A DNA stretch of 64,000 nucleotides from Palsa-504 sp963753195 (GTDB lineage: Bacteria; Actinomycetota; Actinomycetes; Streptosporangiales; Streptosporangiaceae): NCBI GenBank assembly GCA_963753195.1, contig CAVWBH010000001.1:496001-560000 (forward strand), read 5' to 3'. The position numbers and the translations under genes were made by a program. The notes below the pieces were generated by a model. It was given only the letters and a program-made list of their open reading frames with translations, was not told the DNA's origin and ran no database searches. This document shows, piece by piece, positions 25,166 through 32,910 of this stretch (within the stretch, counting starts at the first letter, position 1; each line of letters opens with the position of its first letter).

Positions 25166-26551
25166 TTACCCGCTAGGGGGGATGGGCTCGGGACCGGCCG
25201 GCTGGATGGCCCCGGCGTGCTTGCCCGGTCTGCGCGGCGCAGCTATATGCCGGAGCCTGGCCCAGTTCAGCGGCGACTTGGGCCGGGGGACCCCCGGGCG
25301 GTTCCTGGGTACCCGGACGCGCAGGGCCGCCGGCCGGATCGCGCACTCCACCGGGGTCGGCACCAAGACCGCCTCCCCGTCGATGCCGACCGGGATCTGC
25401 TCGGTGTCGGCGGTGATCTCCACCCGTTCGGCGTTCAGCACGCTCAGCCCGTCGGCGTGCTCGCCGCGCAGCAGGCCCACTGCCTGCCGCGCGCTGCCCA
25501 CCGTCACCCCGACCACCCCGAGCACGCCGCGGTCCAGCCGGGCGCGGCGGCCCAGGCCTGCGGCATCTCCGGTCCCGTACGGGTTGTTGGCGACCAGCAG
25601 CGCCTGCGGAGCCCGGATTTCCGTGCTGCCCACCCGGGCGGTGAACGGTGACCCGCGCTGGCCTTGCAGCAGGTCAGGGAGCAGGTTCAGGGTCGTGTGC
25701 AGCTTGTCATCGCGGTAGGCCGGGGTTTCGACGATCTCGGCGTAAGCCCCGAAGGACACGTTGTTGACGAACGTCTGGCCACCGATCACGCCGAGGTCGA
25801 CACGCAGGTCGACGCCGTCGGACAGCGCGTCCAGGCAGGCCGCGGGGTCGTCACGGTCCAGCCCCAGGTCGAGGGCGAAGTGATTGCGCGTGCCCGCGGG
25901 GATCACCACGAACGGGATGCCGTGTTCGGTGGCGACGCCGGCGACCAGGGCCTGGGTCCCGTCACCCCCGGCGGCGCCGAGCAGGTCGGCGCCGCCGGCA
26001 ATAGCGTTCCGGGCCACCTCAGCGATATCCACTCGCGTGGGCCCGCCGATTATGAACACCTCCGCGCCGAGCGCTTCGGCCTTGCGCTGCAGGTCGAACT
26101 TCCCCACCTTCCCGCCGCCGGACTTCGGGTTCATGATCAGGTAGGGGTGCAAGGCGGACGGCTGGGAAGGGTATTCGGGCATACGCCAGTCCGTGCCGTC
26201 GTAGGTCAGCGCCGAGCGCGCGGCCACGCCCGCCAGCAGCCAGGCGGCGGCCGACGCGGCCGCCACCCACAGCAGGCTCGCGAACACGTAAACGACGATC
26301 ACGGCGATCGGCGCGATGACGAATACCGCCAGTGACAGCCAGCGCCACACGCCACGCCGGGACAGGAAGAAGTACGCTGCCGCGACGGTCACCACCGCGG
26401 CGACCAGGCCGACGGCCAGCATCGCCAGGCTCTTCAGCCCGGCGAAAGCGACCAGGATGGCGACCGCCAGCCCGGCCAGTACGAAGCTCAGGCGCGCGAG
26501 CCAGCGTCGACCGCGGGTTATCTGCGGGCCTGGATCGGCCATCGTGGACAC
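25166..26551 (-). CDS. Membrane-anchored diacylglycerol/lipid kinase-family protein
   Basis: A 461-residue protein. The N-terminal 110 residues have about four membrane helices (LSFVLAGLAVAILVAFAGL and following). The kinase domain opens with YLIMNPKSGGGKVGKF, contains GAAGGDGTQALVAG (the GGDGT nucleotide motif) and VVIPAGTRNHFALDLG, and closes with the IPVGIDGEAVLV strand. Such DagK/YegS-like proteins phosphorylate diacylglycerol or related lipids with ATP. The fused membrane domain is less usual. It heads an operon with a HAD-like phosphatase and a methyltransferase. An ATG at 26542 is an alternative start. Confidence 0.9.
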   Translation of the reverse strand: MSTMADPGPQITRGRRWLARLSFVLAGLAVAILVAFAGLKSLAMLAVGLVAAVVTVAAAYFFLSRRGVWRWLSLAVFVIAPIAVIVVYVFASLLWVAAASAAAWLLAGVAARSALTYDGTDWRMPEYPSQPSALHPYLIMNPKSGGGKVGKFDLQRKAEALGAEVFIIGGPTRVDIAEVARNAIAGGADLLGAAGGDGTQALVAGVATEHGIPFVVIPAGTRNHFALDLGLDRDDPAACLDALSDGVDLRVDLGVIGGQTFVNNVSFGAYAEIVETPAYRDDKLHTTLNLLPDLLQGQRGSPFTARVGSTEIRAPQALLVANNPYGTGDAAGLGRRARLDRGVLGVVGVTVGSARQAVGLLRGEHADGLSVLNAERVEITADTEQIPVGIDGEAVLVPTPVECAIRPAALRVRVPRNRPGVPRPKSPLNWARLRHIAAPRRPGKHAGAIQPAGPEPIPPSG

Positions 26552-26622
26552 AGGACCATCCTTACCCGGATGACGGCCCGGCGTATCACCCGCACCGGGT
26601 TACCGCCACGTGCGCGGGCGCA

Positions 26623-27504
26623 TCACCAGTGATGAGTAGTCGCGTACGAGTGACTGGTGATCGCGTCCGTGTTCCCGGGCGGGGCGTAGATGGACTGCAC
26701 CGCGACCCGGCCGGGGCCGAACAGCCTGGCCCAGATACTGCGGTAGCTCCACCGGTTGTGCCAGAAGGCGAAGCCCATGTTCCGCGGGTACTCCAGGTGC
26801 AGCGCGACCCGGACCGTCACGTCCCGGTACAGCAGCGCGCTCGGCTGGATCAGCAGGCTCTCGCCGGGCTGCAGGTCGCGGATGAACGTGTTGCCCGGCG
26901 CGTGCAAGAGCAGGAGCCCCGGTCCGCCGGTCGCGCTGAACACGTCGCCGGACTGGCCCATCGGGTAGTGGGTCTCCTGGTCGTCCCCGCTGCCGGTGGT
27001 GTACCAGACCCCGGTGGGGTGCCAGTCGTAGCGGATGTTCCCGGTCGCGGTGACGAAGCGGTGCTCACGGACCCAGATCTGCTGGTTGTGCTGCAGCGGC
27101 AGGGCCACGACCTCGCCCGCGTGATTGTCGGACAGCGCGACGTGCCCGGGACCGCGGGCCTCCACCATGATCAGCGGCAGCCCGGCCAGCTTGCGGTTCC
27201 ACGCGCCGCGCATCGGCATGGTGGTCAGCCGGGTCTGCGGCTCGGTCCACAGCAGGACGTGGTGGGAGAAGTAGATCCAGTCGTCCGGCGCGAGGTTGAA
27301 CTCCGCGACCGGGACGGTGGTGCCCGCGATCTGGAGGTGGGACCGGCCGAGCTGGAGCCGGGCCATGTCCTTGATCGGCGGCTGCTCGACCCATCCCGAG
27401 TCGCTGACCACGGCTCGGATGTCCACCGGTGCCCCGCACAGGGGGCACGTCGGCGAGCCCGGGTCGCTCGGCTGCCGGCAGTACCGGCATACGTAGGTGT
27501 CCAT
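26623..27504 (-). CDS. AIM24-family protein with zinc ribbon (1)
   Basis: A 293-residue protein. Residues 6-23 form a zinc ribbon (Cys6, Cys9, Cys20, Cys23). The rest is an AIM24-type jelly roll: the double-stranded beta-helix pattern is seen in HHVLLWTEPQTRLTTMPM, GPGHVALSDNHAGEVVALPL, GGPGLLLLHAPGNTFIRDLQPGESLLIQPSALLY and GPGRVAVQSIYAPPGN. AIM24 proteins are poorly understood and are named for a yeast mitochondrial protein. It lies 9 nt downstream of a second AIM24 gene with the same zinc ribbon; both diverge from an SPFH gene that also carries zinc ribbons, implying one complex. Confidence 0.85.
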   Translation of the reverse strand: MDTYVCRYCRQPSDPGSPTCPLCGAPVDIRAVVSDSGWVEQPPIKDMARLQLGRSHLQIAGTTVPVAEFNLAPDDWIYFSHHVLLWTEPQTRLTTMPMRGAWNRKLAGLPLIMVEARGPGHVALSDNHAGEVVALPLQHNQQIWVREHRFVTATGNIRYDWHPTGVWYTTGSGDDQETHYPMGQSGDVFSATGGPGLLLLHAPGNTFIRDLQPGESLLIQPSALLYRDVTVRVALHLEYPRNMGFAFWHNRWSYRSIWARLFGPGRVAVQSIYAPPGNTDAITSHSYATTHHW

Positions 27505-27513
27505 CTCGCGTGG

Positions 27514-28311
27514 TCAGTCGGCCTGGTGGTGGACGTACATCGACTGGATGCCGATCCGGCCCGGCCCGGTCATCTCGGCCAGGTACATGCCGTGCCGCAT
27601 CAGCCCGGTCTTGAGCGGCATCTGCGCGGCCTGCATCTGCACGCTGGAGTCCTTGTACAGGAAGCCGCCCGGCTCGACCAGGATCTTCTCGCCCGGCTTC
27701 AGGGTCCGCTCCAGCACGTTGCCGTTGCCGTGCAGCAGCAGCATGCCGGGGTAGCCGGCCGTGACAAAGCGGTCCAGGTACATGCCGTTCCCGCCGTGCA
27801 GCAGGTTGACCAGGCCCTTGATCCGCACGAACGAGTACTGGACGCTGTGCGAGGCGACCAGGAAGGCGTGCTCGCGGACGTCGAGTTCCATGCCGGGGTG
27901 CAGCGGCAGCACCACCAGCTCGCCGGGCGCGTCCCGGGAGAACGCGATCCGCCCGGGGCCGCCGGCCACTGTCACGATGTGCGGCATGCCGCCGACTGTC
28001 CGCTTCAGCCCGCCGCCGGTGTTCAGCGACGACAGCGGCACCGACTCGTCCTTCCACAGCAGCACGTGATGCTCGAAGTACACGCCGTCCTGCGGGTGGA
28101 GGCTGATCTCCGCCACCGGCACGAGCTCGCCCTCGATCTGGCAGGTGCTGCCGGAGAACCGGAACTCGGTCATGTCACGCAGCCGGGGCGCCTCCCGCCA
28201 GCCGGAGTCGCTGACCTTGTCCCGTTCGTTCAGCGGCGCGCCGCAGGTCTGGCAGCTGGCGGCACCAGGCTGGTTCTGGGCCTGGCACCACTGGCATTGG
28301 ATCAGTTCCAC
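27514..28311 (-). CDS. AIM24-family protein with zinc ribbon (2)
   Basis: A 265-residue paralogue of the preceding gene: zinc ribbon Cys6, Cys9, Cys20, Cys23, then SDSGWREAPRLRDM (the matching segment in the other copy is SDSGWVEQPPIKDM), HHVLLWKDESVPLSSL, GPGRIAFSRDAPGELVVLPL, GYPGMLLLHGNGNVLERTLKPGEKILVEPGGFLY and GPGRIGIQSMYVHH. It starts at GTG 28311, 6 nt after TATCTT, so it is probably leaderless; the upstream open frame is shadow of the SPFH gene. It is co-transcribed with the other AIM24 gene and divergent from SPFH. Confidence 0.87.
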   Translation of the reverse strand: MELIQCQWCQAQNQPGAASCQTCGAPLNERDKVSDSGWREAPRLRDMTEFRFSGSTCQIEGELVPVAEISLHPQDGVYFEHHVLLWKDESVPLSSLNTGGGLKRTVGGMPHIVTVAGGPGRIAFSRDAPGELVVLPLHPGMELDVREHAFLVASHSVQYSFVRIKGLVNLLHGGNGMYLDRFVTAGYPGMLLLHGNGNVLERTLKPGEKILVEPGGFLYKDSSVQMQAAQMPLKTGLMRHGMYLAEMTGPGRIGIQSMYVHHQAD

Positions 28312-28317
28312 GCAGGG

Positions 28318-28323
28318 AAGATA
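28318..28323 (-). promoter_or_regulatory. -10 box of AIM24 operon
   Basis: TATCTT on the minus strand ends 6 nt before GTG 28311. It shares a 72-bp divergent region with the SPFH promoter; between them is a short inverted repeat, GCAGC (28324-28328) and GCTGC (28336-28340). Confidence 0.5.
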
Positions 28324-28371
28324 GCAGCCCAGGATGCTGCGACAGTCCCATATGCGCGAACACCGAGCGGG

Positions 28372-28377
28372 TATCGT
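28372..28377 (+). promoter_or_regulatory. -10 box of SPFH gene
   Basis: TATCGT ends 6 nt before ATG 28384, giving a leaderless SPFH transcript. It sets the start against the much longer open frame that extends back to 26332. Confidence 0.55.
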
Positions 28378-28383
28378 TCTGCC

Positions 28384-29571
28384 ATGGCACTGCTCGGGCG
28401 GGAGTTCATCGCCGTACCTGACAACCGCAAAGGCCAGATCGTCTTCAAATGGCCGGACATCACGATCCGCCGCTACACGCGCGCGATCGTCAACGCGGAT
28501 GAGATGGCGATGTTCGTCCACACCGGCCAGGTCGTGCAGACCCTGGGGCCGGGCCGGCATCAGATCGACGCCAACGAGCTGCCCGGGCTCGGCGCGGTCA
28601 TCGATCACGTCACGGGCGGGAACGCCTACCGCGCCGAGCTCTACTTCGTCGGCACCCGCGAGTACACCGGCTTCAAGTTCGGCGGCCGGGTCGACGACGT
28701 GCAGGACCCGCGGACCGGCCTGGTCGTGACCCTGCGGGTGTTCGGGGATTACGCGCTGCGGGTGGCTGACCCGGTGCGGCTGGTGACCAACCTGACCGCC
28801 ACGGTGGACGTCACCGATAACGAGCGCATCGCCGGGTGGGTCAGCGACCAGCTGCTCAAGGTGCTGCGGACCCATGTCACCACCCAGATCCTCCGCAACG
28901 GCTGGCCCATCCTGGGCCTGATGGCGTACTCGGCGGAGATCGAGCAGAACACCATTGACGCGGGCAACGGCCAGCTCGCGCCGTACGGGGTCCAGCTGAC
29001 CCGGATGGGCAACTTCGACATCAACCTCTCCCCCGAGGACGAGCAGCAGCTCAAGCAGCTGGCCAAGGACACCAGCTACGCCCAGCTGGCCGGCGGGTTC
29101 CAGAACTACGCGGCGGGCGAGATGGCGCTCGGCGCCGGGCAGGGCATGGCCCAGGGCGGCGCCGGCACCGAGGGTGCGTTCCTCGGCGCCGGGTTCGGGC
29201 TGGCCAGCGCGTTCGGCGCACAGCAGGCTCAAGCCATGCAGGCGGCGCAGCAGGATGCCGCGCGCTGGGCGGCCCCCCAGCACGGCGTGCCGCACGGCCC
29301 GCAGCAGGGCCCGCCGCAGGGCGAGGCGCCAGTGCAGCAGCCGTATGGCCAGCAGGGTCCCGGGGCCGCGCCCGCGTCGGCGGCCGCAGCCTCGCAGGCC
29401 GTGGCCGGGGCGGTCTGCACGTCCTGCCAGGCCGCGAACCCGGCCGGCGCGAAGTTCTGCATGAACTGCGGCCAGGGCCTCGCGCCCGCGGTCGCGCACT
29501 GCACGGAGTGCGGCACCGAGCTGCCGGCCGGCGCCCGGTTCTGCGGGAACTGCGGGACGCGGGCCGGCTGA
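28384..29571 (+). CDS. SPFH-domain protein with two C-terminal zinc ribbons
   Basis: A 395-residue protein of the YdjI/'virion core' SPFH type. It begins GREFIAVPDNRKGQIVFKWPD; EMAMFVHTGQVVQTLGPGRHQI and VVTLRVFGDYALRVADPVRLV are the band-7-like core, followed by LAPYGVQLTRMGNFDINLSPEDEQQL. A Gly/Gln-rich linker (about 260-340) leads to two zinc ribbons, each C-x2-C-x(n)-C-x2-C, in the last 50 residues. It has no N-terminal membrane helix. SPFH proteins build membrane-associated scaffolds; YdjI in Bacillus recruits PspA. Divergence from two zinc-ribbon AIM24 genes suggests a shared assembly. Confidence 0.9.
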   Translation: MALLGREFIAVPDNRKGQIVFKWPDITIRRYTRAIVNADEMAMFVHTGQVVQTLGPGRHQIDANELPGLGAVIDHVTGGNAYRAELYFVGTREYTGFKFGGRVDDVQDPRTGLVVTLRVFGDYALRVADPVRLVTNLTATVDVTDNERIAGWVSDQLLKVLRTHVTTQILRNGWPILGLMAYSAEIEQNTIDAGNGQLAPYGVQLTRMGNFDINLSPEDEQQLKQLAKDTSYAQLAGGFQNYAAGEMALGAGQGMAQGGAGTEGAFLGAGFGLASAFGAQQAQAMQAAQQDAARWAAPQHGVPHGPQQGPPQGEAPVQQPYGQQGPGAAPASAAAASQAVAGAVCTSCQAANPAGAKFCMNCGQGLAPAVAHCTECGTELPAGARFCGNCGTRAG

Positions 29572-29980
29572 GCGCTCACCAGGCCCGGTCGCGCTGGCCG
29601 ATCAAACCGCCTCCGGCGCCGACGAGTTGACCCCGAACCTCAGCTCGAACCCCAGCCGCGTCACCCCCCGCCCCGCCCCGCCCCCACCCCTCATCCGCGC
29701 CCCCCGCACCCGCGCACCCGCCCCCGCACCCGCCCAGACATGATCCACGATCATCAAGCCGGCCAGAAAAGAGCAGCTACCCGACCGGGATTTCCTCGTT
29801 GATCAGGCCGAGGCCGATGCCCGGCAGCTAGGCGCTGCTCGCCCGCCGTGTCGAGCGCTGCTGAGCTAGCCGCCCGGCGGCAGCCGGGTTTCCGGCCGCC
29901 GCCGGCGGAATTCATCGCGGCGCGACACCTTTATCCATCCGACGGCAGTAGCGGTGAACGCGACGGGAGAGGTGACGCGG
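29572..29980. other. 409-bp non-coding region with C-rich tract
   Basis: I see no gene here. 29640-29738 is an unusual C-rich, G-poor tract of short CCCCGC/CACCCGC runs on the plus strand. ATGATC-CAC-GATCAT (29740-29754) is a perfect dyad, and CCTCG...CCGAGG near 29790 is weaker. A GGAGAGG ribosome site at 29965-29971 serves the nucleotidyltransferase. The dyad could be a terminator for the SPFH gene or an operator. Confidence 0.5.
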
Positions 29981-31042
29981 ATGGCGGCTGAGCCGGGGCC
30001 GGGACCCGCAGGTGCCAGGCCTGACGGGAACGGTGCTGACGGGAACGGTGCTGAGGGGAACGGTGCTGAGGGGAACGGCGGTGAGGGGAACGGTACTGAC
30101 GGGAACGGCGGCGGTGACGCCGGCGCGCTGACCGGCCGTGCCTGGCTCACGGCGCTGCCTGACGAACTCGCCGCGCAGCGGCGCGTCATGGCCGGGCTGG
30201 TCGACCGGTGCGAGGCCTGGCCACTGGCGAGATCGCTGGTGGTCGGCTGCTCGCTAGGCCGCGGCGCCGCCGACGCGCTGTCGGACATCGACGCCGCGCT
30301 CGGTGTCGACGCCGAGCGCGGCCCGGCCGGCGCCGAGGCGGTGGGGACCGCGGAGGCGATGGTCGTGGCGGCGTTGCCGGATCTGGGCGCGCTGGTCGAC
30401 GTGCTACGGCACCAGATCGGAGCCGCTGACCCATGGGCCCGGCGGATCTTCGCCCAGTTCGCCGACGGCACCCAGCTCGACCTGGTGGTCACGGCCGACG
30501 CCGGCATCCAGACGCGCCGCCGCGCCGGCGGCGCCCCGGACTTCATCACGCTCTACCAGGCATCCACCCCGCCGGACTACCCGGCGCCTGATACCCGCAC
30601 ACCGGTCGGCGGCGCCCAGCCCGGAGGCGGCAAGCCGCCAGCCGCGTACGCGGTGACCGGCGATCAGGTCCGGGAGTGGGCGTTCCTCGGCTGGTGCGCC
30701 CTGATCGACGCCGGCAAGTACCTGCGCCGGGGCTCGCTGTGGGAGGCCCACAACCGGCTGCATGAGGCGCGCCATCACATCTGGGCGCTGTGGGCCGCGG
30801 CGAATGGCGCGCTGTACCCATGGCACGGCCTGTCCCAGGTGCTCGACCACGACCCGGAGCATCTCCCGCCGGGCATCGAGTCCACCGTCGCCGGCCTGGA
30901 CGCCGCAGACCTGTCGCGGGCCGCGCGGGCCAGCGCCGAGGTACTCACTGCGGCCAGCGCGGCCGCTGCCCGGCGGCACCCGGCCGACCTTCCCACGGCG
31001 ATGGCCGCCTACGTCACCCGCGTGCTCTCGCAAGACCGATGA
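29981..31042 (+). CDS. Nucleotidyltransferase-domain protein
   Basis: A 353-residue protein with a polymerase-beta-like nucleotidyltransferase core: SLVVGCSLGRGAADALSDIDAALGV fits the G-S/C-x(n)-SDxD metal motif, and DGTQLDLVVT supplies the third acidic residue. A C-terminal helical region (VREWAFLGWCALIDAGKYLRRGSLWEAHNRLHEARHHIWALW) resembles the substrate-binding helices of aminoglycoside-type transferases. The N-terminus contains six 15-bp repeats (30022-30111) coding GNGA(D/E)-like pentapeptides. The start ATG 29981 has GGAGAGG nearby; GTG 29954 is possible. The substrate is unknown. Confidence 0.8.
   Translation: MAAEPGPGPAGARPDGNGADGNGAEGNGAEGNGGEGNGTDGNGGGDAGALTGRAWLTALPDELAAQRRVMAGLVDRCEAWPLARSLVVGCSLGRGAADALSDIDAALGVDAERGPAGAEAVGTAEAMVVAALPDLGALVDVLRHQIGAADPWARRIFAQFADGTQLDLVVTADAGIQTRRRAGGAPDFITLYQASTPPDYPAPDTRTPVGGAQPGGGKPPAAYAVTGDQVREWAFLGWCALIDAGKYLRRGSLWEAHNRLHEARHHIWALWAAANGALYPWHGLSQVLDHDPEHLPPGIESTVAGLDAADLSRAARASAEVLTAASAAAARRHPADLPTAMAAYVTRVLSQDR
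30022..30111 (+). repeat. Six 15-bp tandem repeats in nucleotidyltransferase gene
   Basis: Units beginning TGACGGGAACGGTGC at 30022, 30037, 30052, 30067, 30082 and 30097, differing at a few positions. They keep the frame and encode a Gly/Asn/acidic linker, so copy number could vary without breaking the gene. Confidence 0.9.
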
Positions 31043-31162
31043 AGACTCGGCAGCTGCGAAGGCCCGGTCTGTTACCGGTGCCGGCGGCTCGAAGCCACGG
31101 CCCGTTCGGCCGGAATAATCCTGGCTCAGGCGGTGGCCGGACCGCGGGCGGGGTCGGGCGGA

Positions 31163-32773
31163 TCAGCCGCCGGAGGCGAGCATCATGATGGCGCGGTTGA
31201 TCGAGGCGGGCGAGCAGTCCTTCACCGTCACCGTCACCGTGGCGTGCGCCCCGGTCGGCCAAGTGGGGGGCTGGAAGATCCCGATGGCCGACAGCGTCCC
31301 GCCCGGCCCGGCGTAGCCGATGGCGATGGTGCTGCCGCCCGCCTGCAACTGGCCCGGGCGGGCACGGAAGAGGGTGACGTCCGTGTGACCCGAGGTGGTG
31401 ACGGGAACCCGAGTGCCGGCGGGCGTGACGACGGTGAAGCCGCCGCTGCTCGCGTCCGATACCGTTCCCTGGATTTCGGCGACGCCCGGCAGCGCCGCCA
31501 GCGAGGCTCCGCTGCCGAGGACGACGAAATCGGCCGCGATCGTCCCGCCGGAGCTGGGGCCCGCCACGAGCACCGCCGCCCCGTCCGTGATGTCTGCGAC
31601 CAGCGCTCCGGACGCGTTCATCCTCGTGGCCGCCGTCGTGGTGACGGTCACCGGCCGGCCGCTGGCCGTCCTGATGATCAGGCTGCTGCCGTTCACCTGC
31701 TCGAGCGTCCCGGTGGCCTGCTCGAGCTGGGCGCACCCGGTGACGGCGGTGAGGGCCGTCCCGGTGCCGCTCCCGGCGGTGCCGGGCGCGTGCCGCCATT
31801 CAGCGGCGCCCACCCCGTAGCCGGCGCCGATCAGGACGAGCGCGGCGGCTGCGCTGGCCAGCACGGTGCGCCGCCTGGGACCCGCCAGGACGCGCCGCAC
31901 GGTGCGCCGCGGCCGGACAGGCTGAGCTGCCTGCGGCTCCGCATCGGCCAGGCCGCGGACCCCTTCGGCCACGAGGTTCCACCGGTTCGCCTCGAGCTGG
32001 CAGTGCTCGCAGCCAGCGAGATGCTGCCGGGCCCGGTCGCCCACCGGCTGGCCGGCGGCCTCGGCGATCAGATCCCCGAGGTCCAGGTGGAGGGAGCTGG
32101 TCTCTGCGTTCATCGGCTCTGGCCCTTCTAAGTCAAGGATCCGGCTCAGTGCGGTGCGCGCCGCGGTCAGGCGGCTCTTCACCGTCCCGACGGGAATCTC
32201 CAGCACGCCGGCGACCTCAGGGAGGCTGAGCCCGGCGCCGAAGGCCAGGCCCAGCACCTCACGGTGGGCCGATGCGAGCTCCCGGATCGCGCCCCTCACC
32301 TCGGCCAGCTCCGCCCGGTCCAGGGCCGTCACTTCCGGCCCCGGGCCCGAACCCGGCTGATCATCCAGGACGGCGTCGTCCACCACCCGCATCCGCTGGC
32401 CTCGCAGCCGGTCCCGGGTCTGCCGCCGGGCGATGGCGATCACCCAGGACCGCACCGACGACTCGCCCCGGAAGGAGCCCGCGCCGCGCCAGATAGCGAG
32501 CATCGTGTCCTGCATGATCTCCTCGGCGAGCACGCGTTCGCCGGTCACCAGGAGAACCTGCGCGAGCACGATCCGGTTGTGCTCGCGGTAGAACACGGCC
32601 ATCGCGTCCTCGTCGCCCTGGCTTATCCGGCGCAGCAGCTCAGCGTCATCATGGGCCGGGTCATCGCGGGCAGCGTCATCGCGGGCAGCGTTGTCGCGGG
32701 CCGGGTTGTCGCGGGCCGGGTGGCGACTGGCGGTGAAGGTCGCTGCGCCAGCGTGCCGGTGCGGATCGTTCAC
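31163..32773 (-). CDS. ECF sigma factor fused to membrane anti-sigma factor
   Basis: A 536-residue single open frame. Residues 46-115 are sigma region 2 (GDEDAMAVFYREHNRIVL, IMQDTMLAIWRGAGSF, SVRSWVIAIARRQTRDRLR); 155-212 are region 4 (LGLAFGAGLSLPEVAGVLEIPVGTVKSRLTAAR). No stop separates this from a ZAS-like zinc motif His251-x3-Cys255-x2-Cys258, one membrane helix (about 303-323) and two extracytoplasmic beta repeats (GTLEQVNGSSLIIRTASGRPVTV and GTVSDASSGGFTVVTPAGTRVPV), which resemble DUF5666-type OB folds. An internal ATG (residue 221) could also give the anti-sigma part alone. GTG start with GGGGAGG. Similar fused ECF groups exist, but this architecture is uncommon. Confidence 0.85.
   Translation of the reverse strand: MNDPHRHAGAATFTASRHPARDNPARDNAARDDAARDDPAHDDAELLRRISQGDEDAMAVFYREHNRIVLAQVLLVTGERVLAEEIMQDTMLAIWRGAGSFRGESSVRSWVIAIARRQTRDRLRGQRMRVVDDAVLDDQPGSGPGPEVTALDRAELAEVRGAIRELASAHREVLGLAFGAGLSLPEVAGVLEIPVGTVKSRLTAARTALSRILDLEGPEPMNAETSSLHLDLGDLIAEAAGQPVGDRARQHLAGCEHCQLEANRWNLVAEGVRGLADAEPQAAQPVRPRRTVRRVLAGPRRRTVLASAAAALVLIGAGYGVGAAEWRHAPGTAGSGTGTALTAVTGCAQLEQATGTLEQVNGSSLIIRTASGRPVTVTTTAATRMNASGALVADITDGAAVLVAGPSSGGTIAADFVVLGSGASLAALPGVAEIQGTVSDASSGGFTVVTPAGTRVPVTTSGHTDVTLFRARPGQLQAGGSTIAIGYAGPGGTLSAIGIFQPPTWPTGAHATVTVTVKDCSPASINRAIMMLASGG
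32643..32717 (-). repeat. Five 15-bp tandem repeats at the sigma fusion N-terminus
   Basis: Units start at 32643, 32658, 32673, 32688 and 32703, each about GGGTCATCGCGGGCA, encoding ARDDA/ARDNP-like pentapeptides before the sigma domain. They are in frame and resemble the minisatellites in two other genes of this window. Confidence 0.85.
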
Positions 32774-32910
32774 CTGTCGCCTCCCCGGAAGCCTTCGCTT
32801 GCAGAGTAGGTAGCAACAAGTATCGGCGCGGTTCGGCTCAACGCCTGCGTCCTCGCTATCCGGGGCCGCGCGGGCGGAATGAAAAGCCGCCCGGGCGGGC
32901 TGTTGGGGGC

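Noticed and set aside
26332..28383. Very long open frame upstream of the SPFH start
   Set aside because: It is antisense to the two AIM24 genes, has low-complexity His/Val-rich composition, and a -10 box lies just before ATG 28384.
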